From: Alphaproteobacteria bacterium UBA6189
Lineage (GTDB): Bacteria; Pseudomonadota; Alphaproteobacteria; Rickettsiales; UBA3002
Reading direction: 5' to 3'
NCBI GenBank assembly: GCA_002422745.1
Contig: DITH01000047.1
Coordinates: 1,376-6,818, forward strand
Length of the DNA stretch: 5,443 nucleotides
Both the position numbers and the translations under genes were made by a program. Shown here piece after piece: positions 1-5,443 of this stretch (its first letter is position 1; each line of letters starts with the position of its first letter). The notes under the pieces are model-generated. The model made no database searches, was not told the origin of the DNA, and worked only from the letters and a program-made list of their open reading frames with translations.

Positions 1-1092
1 CATGAAATTCGCACCCCGATGAATGTGGTGATCGGCCTGTCGAACCTATTAGCGATCAGTGACCCGCTAAACGCTAAACAGAAAGAGTATATCAGCACCT
101 TGCTGCTAAGCGCTGAGTCATTGCTGACGCTGATCAACGATTTGCTGGATATTTCAAAAATTGAGACCAAGGCGGTGGAACTCGAACATATCCCCTTCAG
201 CGTGGTGTCGCTGATCGAGGAATCGGTGAACATCATGAAACTGCGTGCCAGCGAAAAAGGCCTCAGCTTCACCAGCAACCTTGAATGCGCCTGTATCGAT
301 AAACGCCGGTTCCTTGGCGACCCGAACCGCCTTCGCCAGATTATTCTCAATTTGTGCAGCAACGCCGTAAAATTTACCGAGCAAGGCGGCATCACCATCC
401 ATGTGCGCTGCGAGGAAACCGACCACGCAAAAACCGAAAAGCTGCTGATTATGGTGGAAGATACCGGCATCGGCATCGCACCAGAAAAACGCAGCATGAT
501 TTTCGAGAAATTCACCCAGGCCGATAGCTCCATCAGCCGCAAATATGGCGGCAGCGGACTGGGCCTTGCCATCAGCAAAACTTTTGCCAGCCTGATGGGC
601 GGAAATCTGTCGGTTGAGAGCACCCCGGGTGTGGGCAGCTGTTTCACACTCGAGCTGACGCTGGAAGTGGAGTCCGTTACCGATCATCCTACCCCGCTGG
701 AACCGGTTACCGTTCAGCCAACGCAACAAAAAGGCATGGTGCTGTTGGTCGAAGATTACGAGCCAAACGTACTGGTGGCCACCAGTTATCTCGATAAATT
801 CGGCTGTGCCTATGAAGTGGAGACCACCGGCAAAGCCGCCTTGGAGGCCATGAAAACCGGCCGGTTCCATACGGTTCTACTCGATGTACAGCTGCAGGAC
901 ATGACCGGGCTCGAAGTTACCGCCGCCATGCGGGCGCACGAAGCCAAACATGGCCTGCCACGTATCCGCATTGTGGGCATGACGGCACACGCACTGGCTG
1001 GCGACCGCAAACGCTGCCTCGATGCGGGGATGGACGACTACCTGGCCAAGCCCTACACACCGGAAGAATTGCAGGAAATCATCAAAAATTAA
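1..1092 (+). CDS. Hybrid sensor histidine kinase, C-terminal part (HisKA-HATPase-receiver), 5' truncated by window edge
   Basis: The reading frame is open from base 1 and ends at TAA 1090-1092, giving 363 visible residues. The first codon is the phospho-accepting histidine of the H box (HEIRTPMN, residues 1-8), so the start codon and all sensor or membrane domains lie upstream. Order of domains: HisKA dimerisation helices (about 1-60); HATPase_c with N box (N117 and N121), G1 (DTGIG, 154-158), F box (FEKF, 168-171) and G2 (GGSGLGL, 183-189); a linker of about 25 residues; then a receiver (about 246-363) with acidic pair E251/D252, phospho-acceptor D295, switch T328 and K350. All catalytic positions look intact. 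By family knowledge the kinase autophosphorylates on His and passes phosphate to its own Asp. No HPt domain follows, so any onward relay needs a partner in trans. The receiver ends the protein and no output domain is attached. The signal sensed cannot be told from this fragment. Confidence 0.95.
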   Translation, partial: HEIRTPMNVVIGLSNLLAISDPLNAKQKEYISTLLLSAESLLTLINDLLDISKIETKAVELEHIPFSVVSLIEESVNIMKLRASEKGLSFTSNLECACIDKRRFLGDPNRLRQIILNLCSNAVKFTEQGGITIHVRCEETDHAKTEKLLIMVEDTGIGIAPEKRSMIFEKFTQADSSISRKYGGSGLGLAISKTFASLMGGNLSVESTPGVGSCFTLELTLEVESVTDHPTPLEPVTVQPTQQKGMVLLVEDYEPNVLVATSYLDKFGCAYEVETTGKAALEAMKTGRFHTVLLDVQLQDMTGLEVTAAMRAHEAKHGLPRIRIVGMTAHALAGDRKRCLDAGMDDYLAKPYTPEELQEIIKN

Positions 1093-1141
1093 GTTGCGCG
1101 TTTACGCTTTGCAGCCTGCTTACCCATCGCGATTTGATGCG

Positions 1142-1154
1142 CCATGCCTCATGG
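1142..1154 (+). other. Short inverted repeat in the leader of the glycine-zipper gene
   Basis: CCATG (1142-1146) and CATGG (1150-1154) form a perfect 5-bp stem with a 3-base loop, about 35 bases upstream of the start at 1191. No T tract follows, so it is not a convincing terminator for the kinase gene. It could be a minor structure or chance. The rest of the 98-base gap 1093-1190 shows no promoter I can defend. Confidence 0.2.
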
Positions 1155-1175
1155 TTGAGAAACGTTATCCCATGC

Positions 1176-1183
1176 AAAAGGAG
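1176..1183 (+). promoter_or_regulatory. Strong Shine-Dalgarno deciding the start at 1191
   Basis: AAAAGGAG lies 7 bases before ATG 1191. It is a near-ideal ribosome-binding site. It argues against the longer in-frame start at 1134, which would add 19 residues and has no comparable site upstream. Confidence 0.85.
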
Positions 1184-1190
1184 TTTCCCC

Positions 1191-1730
1191 ATGGTTGCTA
1201 TCCGTAAATCGACCACCACCGTTCACAAAGAAAACGAAAACCCCGACGATCCCAATGTCCGCGATCCCGAGCATGCGCACGAGCTGGGCGGCACACTCGG
1301 CATGACCGTTGGCGGCGTCGCTGGCGGTATTGCAGCCGGTGCTGCGGCAGGTGCGGCTATTGGTGGCACGGCCGGCCCCATTGGTGCCATCGCCGGAGCT
1401 GCTATTGGTGGTGCGATCGGTGGCTCGACCGGCGAAGCGATCGCCCGTTCGGTCAACCCCACTGCTGAGGAAGAATATTGGCAGGAGAATTATCAGGAAC
1501 GCGAATATATCCCGGCGGAAACCAGCTTTGAAACCTATCGCCCTGCCTATCGTTACGGCGTAGAGGCATACCGCGAGAATCCGCAAGCGAAATTCGAGGA
1601 TCTTGAACCCAGCCTGCGCAATAATTGGGGCGCCGCCCGCGGTGAATCGTCGCTGGAATGGGAAGAAGCCCGCGAAGCCGCCCGCGATGCGTTCAGCCGC
1701 CTCGACAGCAACCAGCGCAACCCCCGTTAA
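1191..1730 (+). CDS. Glycine-zipper domain protein of conserved unknown function (179 aa)
   Basis: The start at ATG 1191 is fixed by the strong AAAAGGAG site 7 bases upstream. The protein has three parts. The first is a charged, Asp/Asn/His-rich head (1-32) with no signal peptide. The second is a Gly/Ala-rich stretch (about 33-81) full of GxxxG-type spacing and containing an internal duplication (AAIGG at 55-59 and 70-74). The third is an acidic, aromatic-rich tail (about 92-171) with YWQENY, RPAYRYG (117-123), a Trp146 block and a final helix with W157 and many Arg/Glu. From memory, the tail matches a conserved proteobacterial family of small glycine-zipper proteins often found with stress-response genes; the exact family name cannot be confirmed here. 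Glycine zippers pack helices in membranes or oligomers, so membrane association or self-assembly is plausible but unproven. It follows the kinase gene by 98 bases and is followed by a terminator-like hairpin, so it may be transcribed alone or with the kinase. Confidence 0.85.
   Translation: MVAIRKSTTTVHKENENPDDPNVRDPEHAHELGGTLGMTVGGVAGGIAAGAAAGAAIGGTAGPIGAIAGAAIGGAIGGSTGEAIARSVNPTAEEEYWQENYQEREYIPAETSFETYRPAYRYGVEAYRENPQAKFEDLEPSLRNNWGAARGESSLEWEEAREAARDAFSRLDSNQRNPR
1353..1411 (+). repeat. Short direct repeat inside the glycine zipper
   Basis: GCGGCTATTGGTGG at 1353-1366 recurs as GCTGCTATTGGTGG at 1398-1411, 13 of 14 bases identical and exactly 45 bases (15 codons) apart. Both encode Ala-Ala-Ile-Gly-Gly. 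The in-phase spacing fits an internal duplication of a glycine-zipper unit, or convergent constraint from the GxxxG pattern. Confidence 0.5.
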
Positions 1731-1759
1731 ACGCATAAACGATGCGATGAAGCCACGAC

Positions 1760-1799
1760 ATGCGCGTTCCAGCCCTGCAACTGCAACCGGAACGCGCAT
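1760..1799. repeat. Perfect 11-bp inverted repeat (hairpin) after the glycine-zipper gene
   Basis: ATGCGCGTTCC (1760-1770) is exactly complementary to GGAACGCGCAT (1789-1799), around an 18-base loop (1771-1788) that contains CTGCAA twice in tandem. The stem is GC-rich and should be stable in RNA. No T tract follows directly; a second, terminator-like hairpin starts 3 bases later. It may help termination, protect the 3' end of the upstream transcript, or be a protein-binding palindrome. Confidence 0.7.
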
Positions 1800-1801
1800 T
1801 C

Positions 1802-1828
1802 CCATTGCGCAAAGCGATGGTTTTTCTT
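1802..1828 (+). terminator. Rho-independent terminator-like hairpin, possibly an attenuator
   Basis: CCATTGC (1802-1808) pairs with GCGATGG (1814-1820) as a 7-bp stem with one G-U pair, closing a 5-base loop (1809-1813). TTTTTCTT follows (1821-1828). This is the classic layout of an intrinsic terminator for the glycine-zipper gene, which ends 71 bases earlier. The T tract is followed at once by the AAGG ribosome-binding site of the next gene, so any transcript of that gene that starts upstream must pass through the hairpin. Confidence 0.65.
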
Positions 1829-1832
1829 AAGG
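1829..1832 (+). promoter_or_regulatory. Weak Shine-Dalgarno of the AsnB-like gene, abutting the terminator tail
   Basis: AAGG sits 7 bases before ATG 1840 and directly follows the T tract of the hairpin at 1802-1828. An in-frame TAA at 1828-1830 rules out any N-terminal extension, so the protein must begin at 1840 or later. This matters because it fixes the missing Cys2. Confidence 0.6.
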
Positions 1833-1839
1833 CCAACCT

Positions 1840-3567
1840 ATGGCCGCCATTGCCGGAATCATTGCCAGTACTACCGAGGATTTGCGTTGCATACACGCGA
1901 TGAGCGGCAGCATGTCACATCGTGCCGCCAGCGAGCAGCATCTCTGGGTTAGCGACCCGATTGCCGCGCGTTACGATCCTACGCCGTTTCCCTCTACCGC
2001 GCCCCACCCTGCGCGGGCCTGTCTGGTGCAGCGCCCGGCCACGAGCGAGGAAGCCACGACCTACGATAACGAGCGTTTCTGGTTGGCGATGGACGGCGAT
2101 ATTTTTAACGCTGACGAATTACGCGTCGATCTTGCCGCCCGCGGTCATCGCTTTCGCACAGCAGCCGATAGCGAGGTGGTGCTCGCCGCCTTCAAGGAAT
2201 TTGGCCCCGCCTGCCTGGAGCGCTTCAACGGGGCGTTTGCCATCGTACTGCTCGACCGCCATGCCAGGCAGATCATGCTGGCGCGCGACCGCTTTGGTAT
2301 TCGCCCCCTTTTTTACTGTGCCCAACGGCATCGTCTTAGCGTGGCGTCGGAAATTAAGGCATTGTTATGCCTTCCCGAATTACGCGCCCGGCTGGAGCGC
2401 CATACGCTGGTGGATTTTATCTGCCACGGCAACCCCGCCCGCGACACGGCCAGTTTTTTTGCCCATGTACAAGCCTTTCCACCGGCCCATTATGCACTGG
2501 TCGCGCTCGATGCGCCTACCCCCCTGGCGCCTCAACCTTACTGGCAACCGGAGGCGCTGGTTCCCTCGACCGAGGAAACCGCTGTCGTCACCCAGTTTCG
2601 GGATTTATTCCACACCGCCGTTGCCCTGCGTGCGCGCCACCGCCAACCGATTGGTGCCTGCCTGAGCGGCGGGTTCGACAGCACCGCCATGGGGGTGATG
2701 CTGCGCGAAGTGATGGGCAAGAATACCGCCCTGCATAGTTTCAGCGCCTGTTTCGATGAAGGCGGGCAAGAAGCCCGCACCGCCATTACGCTTGCCAGCG
2801 GCGCGGCGCAAAGCCTCAGCAACACCACCTATCCCATGGCCGAAGATTTTATGGCCGAGCTCGACACGTTGCTCTGGCATCAGGAACAACCCTTCCCGCA
2901 TCCGGCGCGTTATAGTCAGTGGTGCCTTATGCGTACGGCCTACGAGGCACAGGTGCCGTTCGTACTCGAAAGCACCGGCACTAACCGCCTGTTCGGCTTC
3001 CACGAGGCTCTTCATACTCCACCACGGCAAGGGCTTAGCGCCCTGTTGCCATGGGGCCGAAGCACGAGCGAACGCGCCCTCGCCCGCCTGATGCCGAACT
3101 ACCAGCCTGCCCCGCCCATGCCCGAGCCGCTGGCCTTCCCCCTGCAAGCGAGCGGTCATAACGGCATGGCGTTCGGCATAACGCTCAGCTACCCCTATCT
3201 CGACCACCGGCTGGTCGAATTCACCCAACGCCTCCCTGCTTCGCTACGCCAGCATTTTGGCCAGCCAAAAGCCCTGCTGCATAAAGCGATGGAAGGGGCA
3301 TTGCCCGAGCCGATCCGCCAACGCCACGGCTCCGACAAACTGGCCACCCCGCTCGATCAGTGGATGCAGGCGGCGATCCTTCCCGCGTTCCTGCGCGACA
3401 TCAAACAGTCGCGCCTGCCGCTGGTGCCGGTCATTCACGGCGGCGAGCTGCGCGAACTGGTCACCCGCCAGTTGCACCGCCCCGACACTGCACTAACGCC
3501 GATTTTATTCCGCCTTTTTATTGCCAACCGGTGGATGCAGCGCTTTAACATCGCCCCGATTATTTAG
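1840..3567 (+). CDS. Asparagine-synthase-like protein lacking the glutaminase cysteine and with an eroded synthetase motif (575 aa)
   Basis: The fold matches AsnB: an N-terminal Ntn glutamine-amidotransferase domain (about 1-190) and a C-terminal ATP-pyrophosphatase domain (about 245-575). Retained features include DGDIFN (85-90), D110 of the DSE motif, RFNGAFA (128-134), ARDRFGIRPLFY (148-159), the ATP-binding PP-loop SGGFDST (276-282), YPYLDHR (451-457) and K477. Striking losses: the usual Met-Cys-Gly-Ile start is Met-Ala-Ala-Ile, so the nucleophile Cys2 is gone; HRGPD reads HRAAS (27-31); the Arg-Leu-Ser-Ile glutamine-binding block is absent; and the usual Gly-Asp/Glu-Gly-x-Asp-Glu loop reads STGTNR (378-383), without acidic residues. 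An in-frame stop at 1828 excludes a longer N-terminus. Glutamine hydrolysis is therefore unlikely. Cys-less relatives such as beta-lactam synthetase and lasso-peptide cyclase still adenylate a carboxylate and form an amide, but no lasso precursor or leader peptidase is seen here. It heads a three-gene glycosylation-type unit, so modification of a sugar acid, use of free ammonia or another amine, or a non-catalytic role are all possible. Confidence 0.9.
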   Translation: MAAIAGIIASTTEDLRCIHAMSGSMSHRAASEQHLWVSDPIAARYDPTPFPSTAPHPARACLVQRPATSEEATTYDNERFWLAMDGDIFNADELRVDLAARGHRFRTAADSEVVLAAFKEFGPACLERFNGAFAIVLLDRHARQIMLARDRFGIRPLFYCAQRHRLSVASEIKALLCLPELRARLERHTLVDFICHGNPARDTASFFAHVQAFPPAHYALVALDAPTPLAPQPYWQPEALVPSTEETAVVTQFRDLFHTAVALRARHRQPIGACLSGGFDSTAMGVMLREVMGKNTALHSFSACFDEGGQEARTAITLASGAAQSLSNTTYPMAEDFMAELDTLLWHQEQPFPHPARYSQWCLMRTAYEAQVPFVLESTGTNRLFGFHEALHTPPRQGLSALLPWGRSTSERALARLMPNYQPAPPMPEPLAFPLQASGHNGMAFGITLSYPYLDHRLVEFTQRLPASLRQHFGQPKALLHKAMEGALPEPIRQRHGSDKLATPLDQWMQAAILPAFLRDIKQSRLPLVPVIHGGELRELVTRQLHRPDTALTPILFRLFIANRWMQRFNIAPII

Positions 3568-3569
3568 GA
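3565..3569 (+). promoter_or_regulatory. Shine-Dalgarno of the GT2 gene overlapping the upstream stop codon
   Basis: TAGGA at 3565-3569 includes the TAG stop of the AsnB-like gene and lies 5 bases before ATG 3575. It supports this start over the in-frame ATG at 3521 inside the upstream gene, which would add 18 residues with no family similarity. The arrangement suggests translational coupling. Confidence 0.65.
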
Positions 3570-3574
3570 TCGCT

Positions 3575-4510
3575 ATGCCGCCCTCCTCCACCGCCACCAT
3601 CGCCGTGCTGTTGCCATGCTATAACGAGGCGGCCACGATCGCACAGGTTGTCGCCAATTTTCGCGCCGAGCTGCCCGAGGCGACAATCTACGTGTTCGAC
3701 AACAACTCGCGCGACGATTCCGCCCGGCTGGCGCGTCAGGCTGGCGCGATCGTGCGCACGGTGCCGCGTCAGGGCAAAGGCAACGTAGTGCGCCGCATGT
3801 TTGCCGATATCGAGGCCGACGCGTACCTGATGGCCGATGCCGACCTCACCTATGACCATACCCGTGCGCGCGACCTGCTGGCCCCCGTGTTGGCCGGCGA
3901 GGCCGACACCGTGATTGGCACCCGCCAGGGCGGCGGCCGTGCCGCGTACCCAGCCGGACACCGATTCGGCAACCGGTTATTCAACCTCATCGTGGGCCGT
4001 ATGTTCGGACAAGGGCTGGCTGATATTTTCTCCGGTTACCGCGCCTTTTCCTACCGTTTCGCCAAATCCTTCCCGGCGCATAGCGAGGGCTTCGAAATCG
4101 AAACGGAAATGAGTATTTTCATTCTCGAGCAGCGCATTCCGTTTCAGGAAATTCCCACCGCCTACGGGGTGCGCCCGGCCGGTTCGCAAAGTAAACTCAG
4201 CACCTACCGCGATGGGCTGCGCATTCTGTTCACCATCCTGCGGTTGTTTAAGGAGTCGCGGCCAATGGCGTTCTTTTCCAGCATCGCTCTGCTCTGTTTA
4301 CTCCTCAGCCTTGGACTTGGCATCCCGGTCATCTCCGACTGGCTGCGCACCGGTACAGTCGAACGCCTGCCTACCGCCATTCTAAGCAGCGGGTTGGGCA
4401 TTCTCGCCGTGGTGATTTTCCTTGCCGGGCTGATGCTCGATTCCGTCGCCCGCGCTTACCGCGAAACCCGGCATTTGCGCTACCTCAACGTGCCGCCCCG
4501 GCGTGAATGA
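3575..4510 (+). CDS. Family 2 glycosyltransferase, polyprenyl-phosphate sugar synthase type, with two C-terminal membrane helices (311 aa)
   Basis: The GT-A domain starts with the family 2 signature IAVLLPCYNE (9-18), followed by DNNSRDDS, RQGKGN (65-70), the metal and nucleotide-sugar binding DAD (88-90, in MADADLTYD) and the acceptor-side DIFSGYRAFS (150-159). This set is typical of dolichyl/undecaprenyl-phosphate mannose or glucose synthase-like enzymes (DPM1/ArnC-like), which move a sugar from a nucleotide donor to a polyprenyl phosphate at the cytoplasmic face of the inner membrane. Two hydrophobic helices (about 231-252 and 268-289) would anchor it, with a basic tail. Start 3575 is chosen because it just precedes the domain, follows a TAGGA site, and lies 7 bases after the AsnB-like stop. 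The gene ends in an ATGA overlap with the next gene. The partner there is a GT-C-type protein, the class that uses lipid-linked sugars, so the two probably work in sequence. The sugar cannot be predicted. Confidence 0.92.
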   Translation: MPPSSTATIAVLLPCYNEAATIAQVVANFRAELPEATIYVFDNNSRDDSARLARQAGAIVRTVPRQGKGNVVRRMFADIEADAYLMADADLTYDHTRARDLLAPVLAGEADTVIGTRQGGGRAAYPAGHRFGNRLFNLIVGRMFGQGLADIFSGYRAFSYRFAKSFPAHSEGFEIETEMSIFILEQRIPFQEIPTAYGVRPAGSQSKLSTYRDGLRILFTILRLFKESRPMAFFSSIALLCLLLSLGLGIPVISDWLRTGTVERLPTAILSSGLGILAVVIFLAGLMLDSVARAYRETRHLRYLNVPPRRE

Positions 4511-5443
4511 ACCGCCTTCAACGCATCTTTTCCGCTATCCCGGCGGAAATCCCGGCGCTGTTGATATTGCTGATCCCGATGTTCGTGGCGGCGTTATCCC
4601 GGCTTGCCACGATCGAGCATGATATCGGCAACCTGGCCGGGCCGAACGATCCCGATCCCTGGTTACGGCTTGTACTGGTACGCGACTGGCTGCTCAGCGG
4701 CGATTGGTGGAGCCACACCGTACCCCACAGCGGTGCGCCCGATGGTGGCATTACCAGCCCATGGACGCGGCCGCTCGACCTCATGATCGCCACGCTTGCC
4801 ACCTTGCAGGTCGATGGGGCGCCGCTTGATACACGCCTGCTCCGCGCTGCCGCCGTGCTGCCGTTGCTATGCATGCTGCTGCTCCTGATCGGACTGCTAC
4901 GCGGTGCCCGGCAGCTGAACCCCGCCCCCATGACGTGTCTTGCCGTCGTCGCCTGCCTTGCCGCCACGCCGGTACTATGGAGCTATTTTCGCAGTGGCAA
5001 TGCCGATCATCACGGCTTGCTCGCGGCGCTCTGGACCTGGGTGCTGGTGCTGAGCCTTGCCCCTGACACCACCCGCCGGCGCGAATGGTGTATCGGGCTG
5101 TTATTGGCGCTCATGCTATGGATCAGCCCGGAAGCGTTGCTGCTGATCGCGCTGGTGTATCTCTGGCCATCGATGCGTTGGCTCGCCCACCACCAAACAC
5201 TCCTGCCGCTGGCTCACCGCACTACCGCCACTGCCTTGGGTACGGGGCTTGCCGTGCTGATCGAGCGTGGCAATGCCTGGGCCACCCCGTTTTACGACAC
5301 GATTTCCATCGTCCATGTACTACTGCTTGGCCTGTGCGCGGCACTTGTACACCTGCTTACAGGGATGCCCTCGGGCATCACGCAGCGCGTTTCGCAACGG
5401 CTCGGTATTAGCACCGCACTGGGATGCGTATTAGTAGCGGCCA
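4507..5443 (+). CDS. GT-C / STT3-PglB-like integral membrane glycosyltransferase, 3' truncated by window edge
   Basis: An ATG at 4507 overlaps the GT2 stop (ATGA, 4507-4510), and the frame stays open to the end of the window (312 complete codons). No clear Shine-Dalgarno precedes it, so coupling to GT2 translation is likely. A first membrane helix (about 14-34) is followed by a long loop with NDPDPWLR (47-54), VRDWL (58-62) and WTRPLD (86-91). Further hydrophobic helices lie near 114-131, 143-161, 171-185, 192-205, 208-220 and 265-285. A second loop carries RSGNADHHG (162-170). The paired pattern of an acidic DxD-like site in the first outer loop plus a G..DHH motif in the second matches the STT3/AglB/PglB oligosaccharyltransferase superfamily, in which those acids bind metal and catalyse transfer from a polyprenyl-linked donor. 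From memory, a bacterial family with this DPD...RD...W(S/T)R..D...DHH layout is common in alphaproteobacteria. The C-terminal domain lies outside the window, so protein versus glycan acceptor cannot be judged. Confidence 0.85.
   Translation, partial: MNRLQRIFSAIPAEIPALLILLIPMFVAALSRLATIEHDIGNLAGPNDPDPWLRLVLVRDWLLSGDWWSHTVPHSGAPDGGITSPWTRPLDLMIATLATLQVDGAPLDTRLLRAAAVLPLLCMLLLLIGLLRGARQLNPAPMTCLAVVACLAATPVLWSYFRSGNADHHGLLAALWTWVLVLSLAPDTTRRREWCIGLLLALMLWISPEALLLIALVYLWPSMRWLAHHQTLLPLAHRTTATALGTGLAVLIERGNAWATPFYDTISIVHVLLLGLCAALVHLLTGMPSGITQRVSQRLGISTALGCVLVAA

Noticed and set aside
154..870. 238-codon open frame on the - strand opposite the histidine kinase
   Set aside because: The + strand frame encodes intact HATPase and receiver motifs; the antisense product shows no domain.
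1093..1190. Promoter for the glycine-zipper gene, including an alphaproteobacterial general-stress (GGAAC...CGTT) type
   Set aside because: A CGTT occurs at 1163-1166 but no GGAAC lies at the right distance, and sigma-70-like boxes such as TTGCAG at 1109-1114 have no good -10 partner.
1149..1805. 218-codon open frame on the - strand opposite the glycine-zipper gene
   Set aside because: It is low-complexity (Ala/Gly/Thr/Asn runs mirroring the Gly zipper), has no recognisable domain, and lies opposite a well-supported gene with an ideal ribosome-binding site.
1747..1830. A 27-codon open frame spanning both hairpins and ending just before the AsnB-like start, as a possible leader peptide
   Set aside because: There is no clear ribosome-binding site and no run of a regulatory amino acid, and it is the tail of a longer chance frame that begins inside the upstream gene. 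It is worth remembering only if attenuation is shown.
1840..1860. Loss of Cys2 in the AsnB-like protein as an artefact of a wrong start or a sequencing error
   Set aside because: An in-frame stop at 1828-1830 excludes an upstream start, Ile-Ala-Gly of the usual N-terminus aligns directly after Met-Ala-Ala, and several base changes would be needed to restore Cys-Gly.
1922..2665. 247-codon + strand open frame inside the AsnB-like gene
   Set aside because: It is an out-of-frame shadow, rich in Pro, Arg and Ser, while the main frame has DGDIFN, RFNGAFA and RDRFGIRPLFY over the same bases.
2605..3228. 207-codon open frame on the - strand opposite the AsnB-like gene
   Set aside because: Antisense open frames are common in GC-rich coding DNA; there is no family similarity and the + strand frame carries clear AsnB-family motifs.
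1840..4510. Lasso-peptide biosynthesis locus, suggested by the Cys-less AsnB-like protein
   Set aside because: No small precursor peptide, leader-binding protein or transglutaminase-like peptidase is nearby; the partners are glycosyltransferases.
4518..4967. 149-codon open frame on the - strand over the start of the membrane glycosyltransferase
   Set aside because: The + strand frame from 4507 is open to the window end, starts in an ATGA overlap and shows GT-C motifs; the antisense frame is Ser/Arg-rich noise.

Overview
The window suggests a moderate-to-high-GC Gram-negative bacterium. A pseudomonadote, quite possibly an alphaproteobacterium, fits the codon choice, the glycine-zipper stress-type protein and the bacterial STT3-like membrane glycosyltransferase. 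This is an inference from gene style; no taxonomic marker is present. All five genes read on the + strand and the window is densely coding, with no gap above 300 bases, no RNA gene, no CRISPR and no mobile element that I can see.

Left part (1-1092): the 3' portion of a hybrid sensor histidine kinase. The window opens on the codon for the phospho-accepting histidine. ATPase and C-terminal receiver domains follow, so the sensor half lies upstream. A 98-base gap leads to a 179-residue glycine-zipper protein (1191-1730) with a strong Shine-Dalgarno. It resembles a conserved, poorly characterised proteobacterial family often thought to be stress-related. It is followed by two hairpins: a perfect 11-bp inverted repeat (1760-1799) and a terminator-like hairpin with a T tract (1802-1828).

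Right part (1840-5443): a tight three-gene unit. It holds an asparagine-synthase-like protein, a family 2 polyprenyl-phosphate-type glycosyltransferase 7 bases later, and a multi-spanning GT-C/STT3-like membrane protein that starts in a 4-base ATGA overlap and runs off the right edge. The likely theme is envelope glycan or lipid-linked sugar chemistry. The GT2 would charge a polyprenyl-phosphate carrier on the cytoplasmic face, the GT-C protein would use a lipid-linked donor on the far side, and the AsnB-like protein would carry out, or have lost, an amide-forming step.

Two points deserve attention. The AsnB-like protein has no Cys2 nucleophile (it begins Met-Ala-Ala), an eroded glutamine-binding site and an eroded second synthetase motif, yet keeps its PP-loop. 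It is therefore probably not a glutamine-dependent asparagine synthetase. Second, the terminator-like hairpin ends directly in that gene's ribosome-binding site, leaving no room for a promoter between them, which raises the possibility of attenuation or read-through control.
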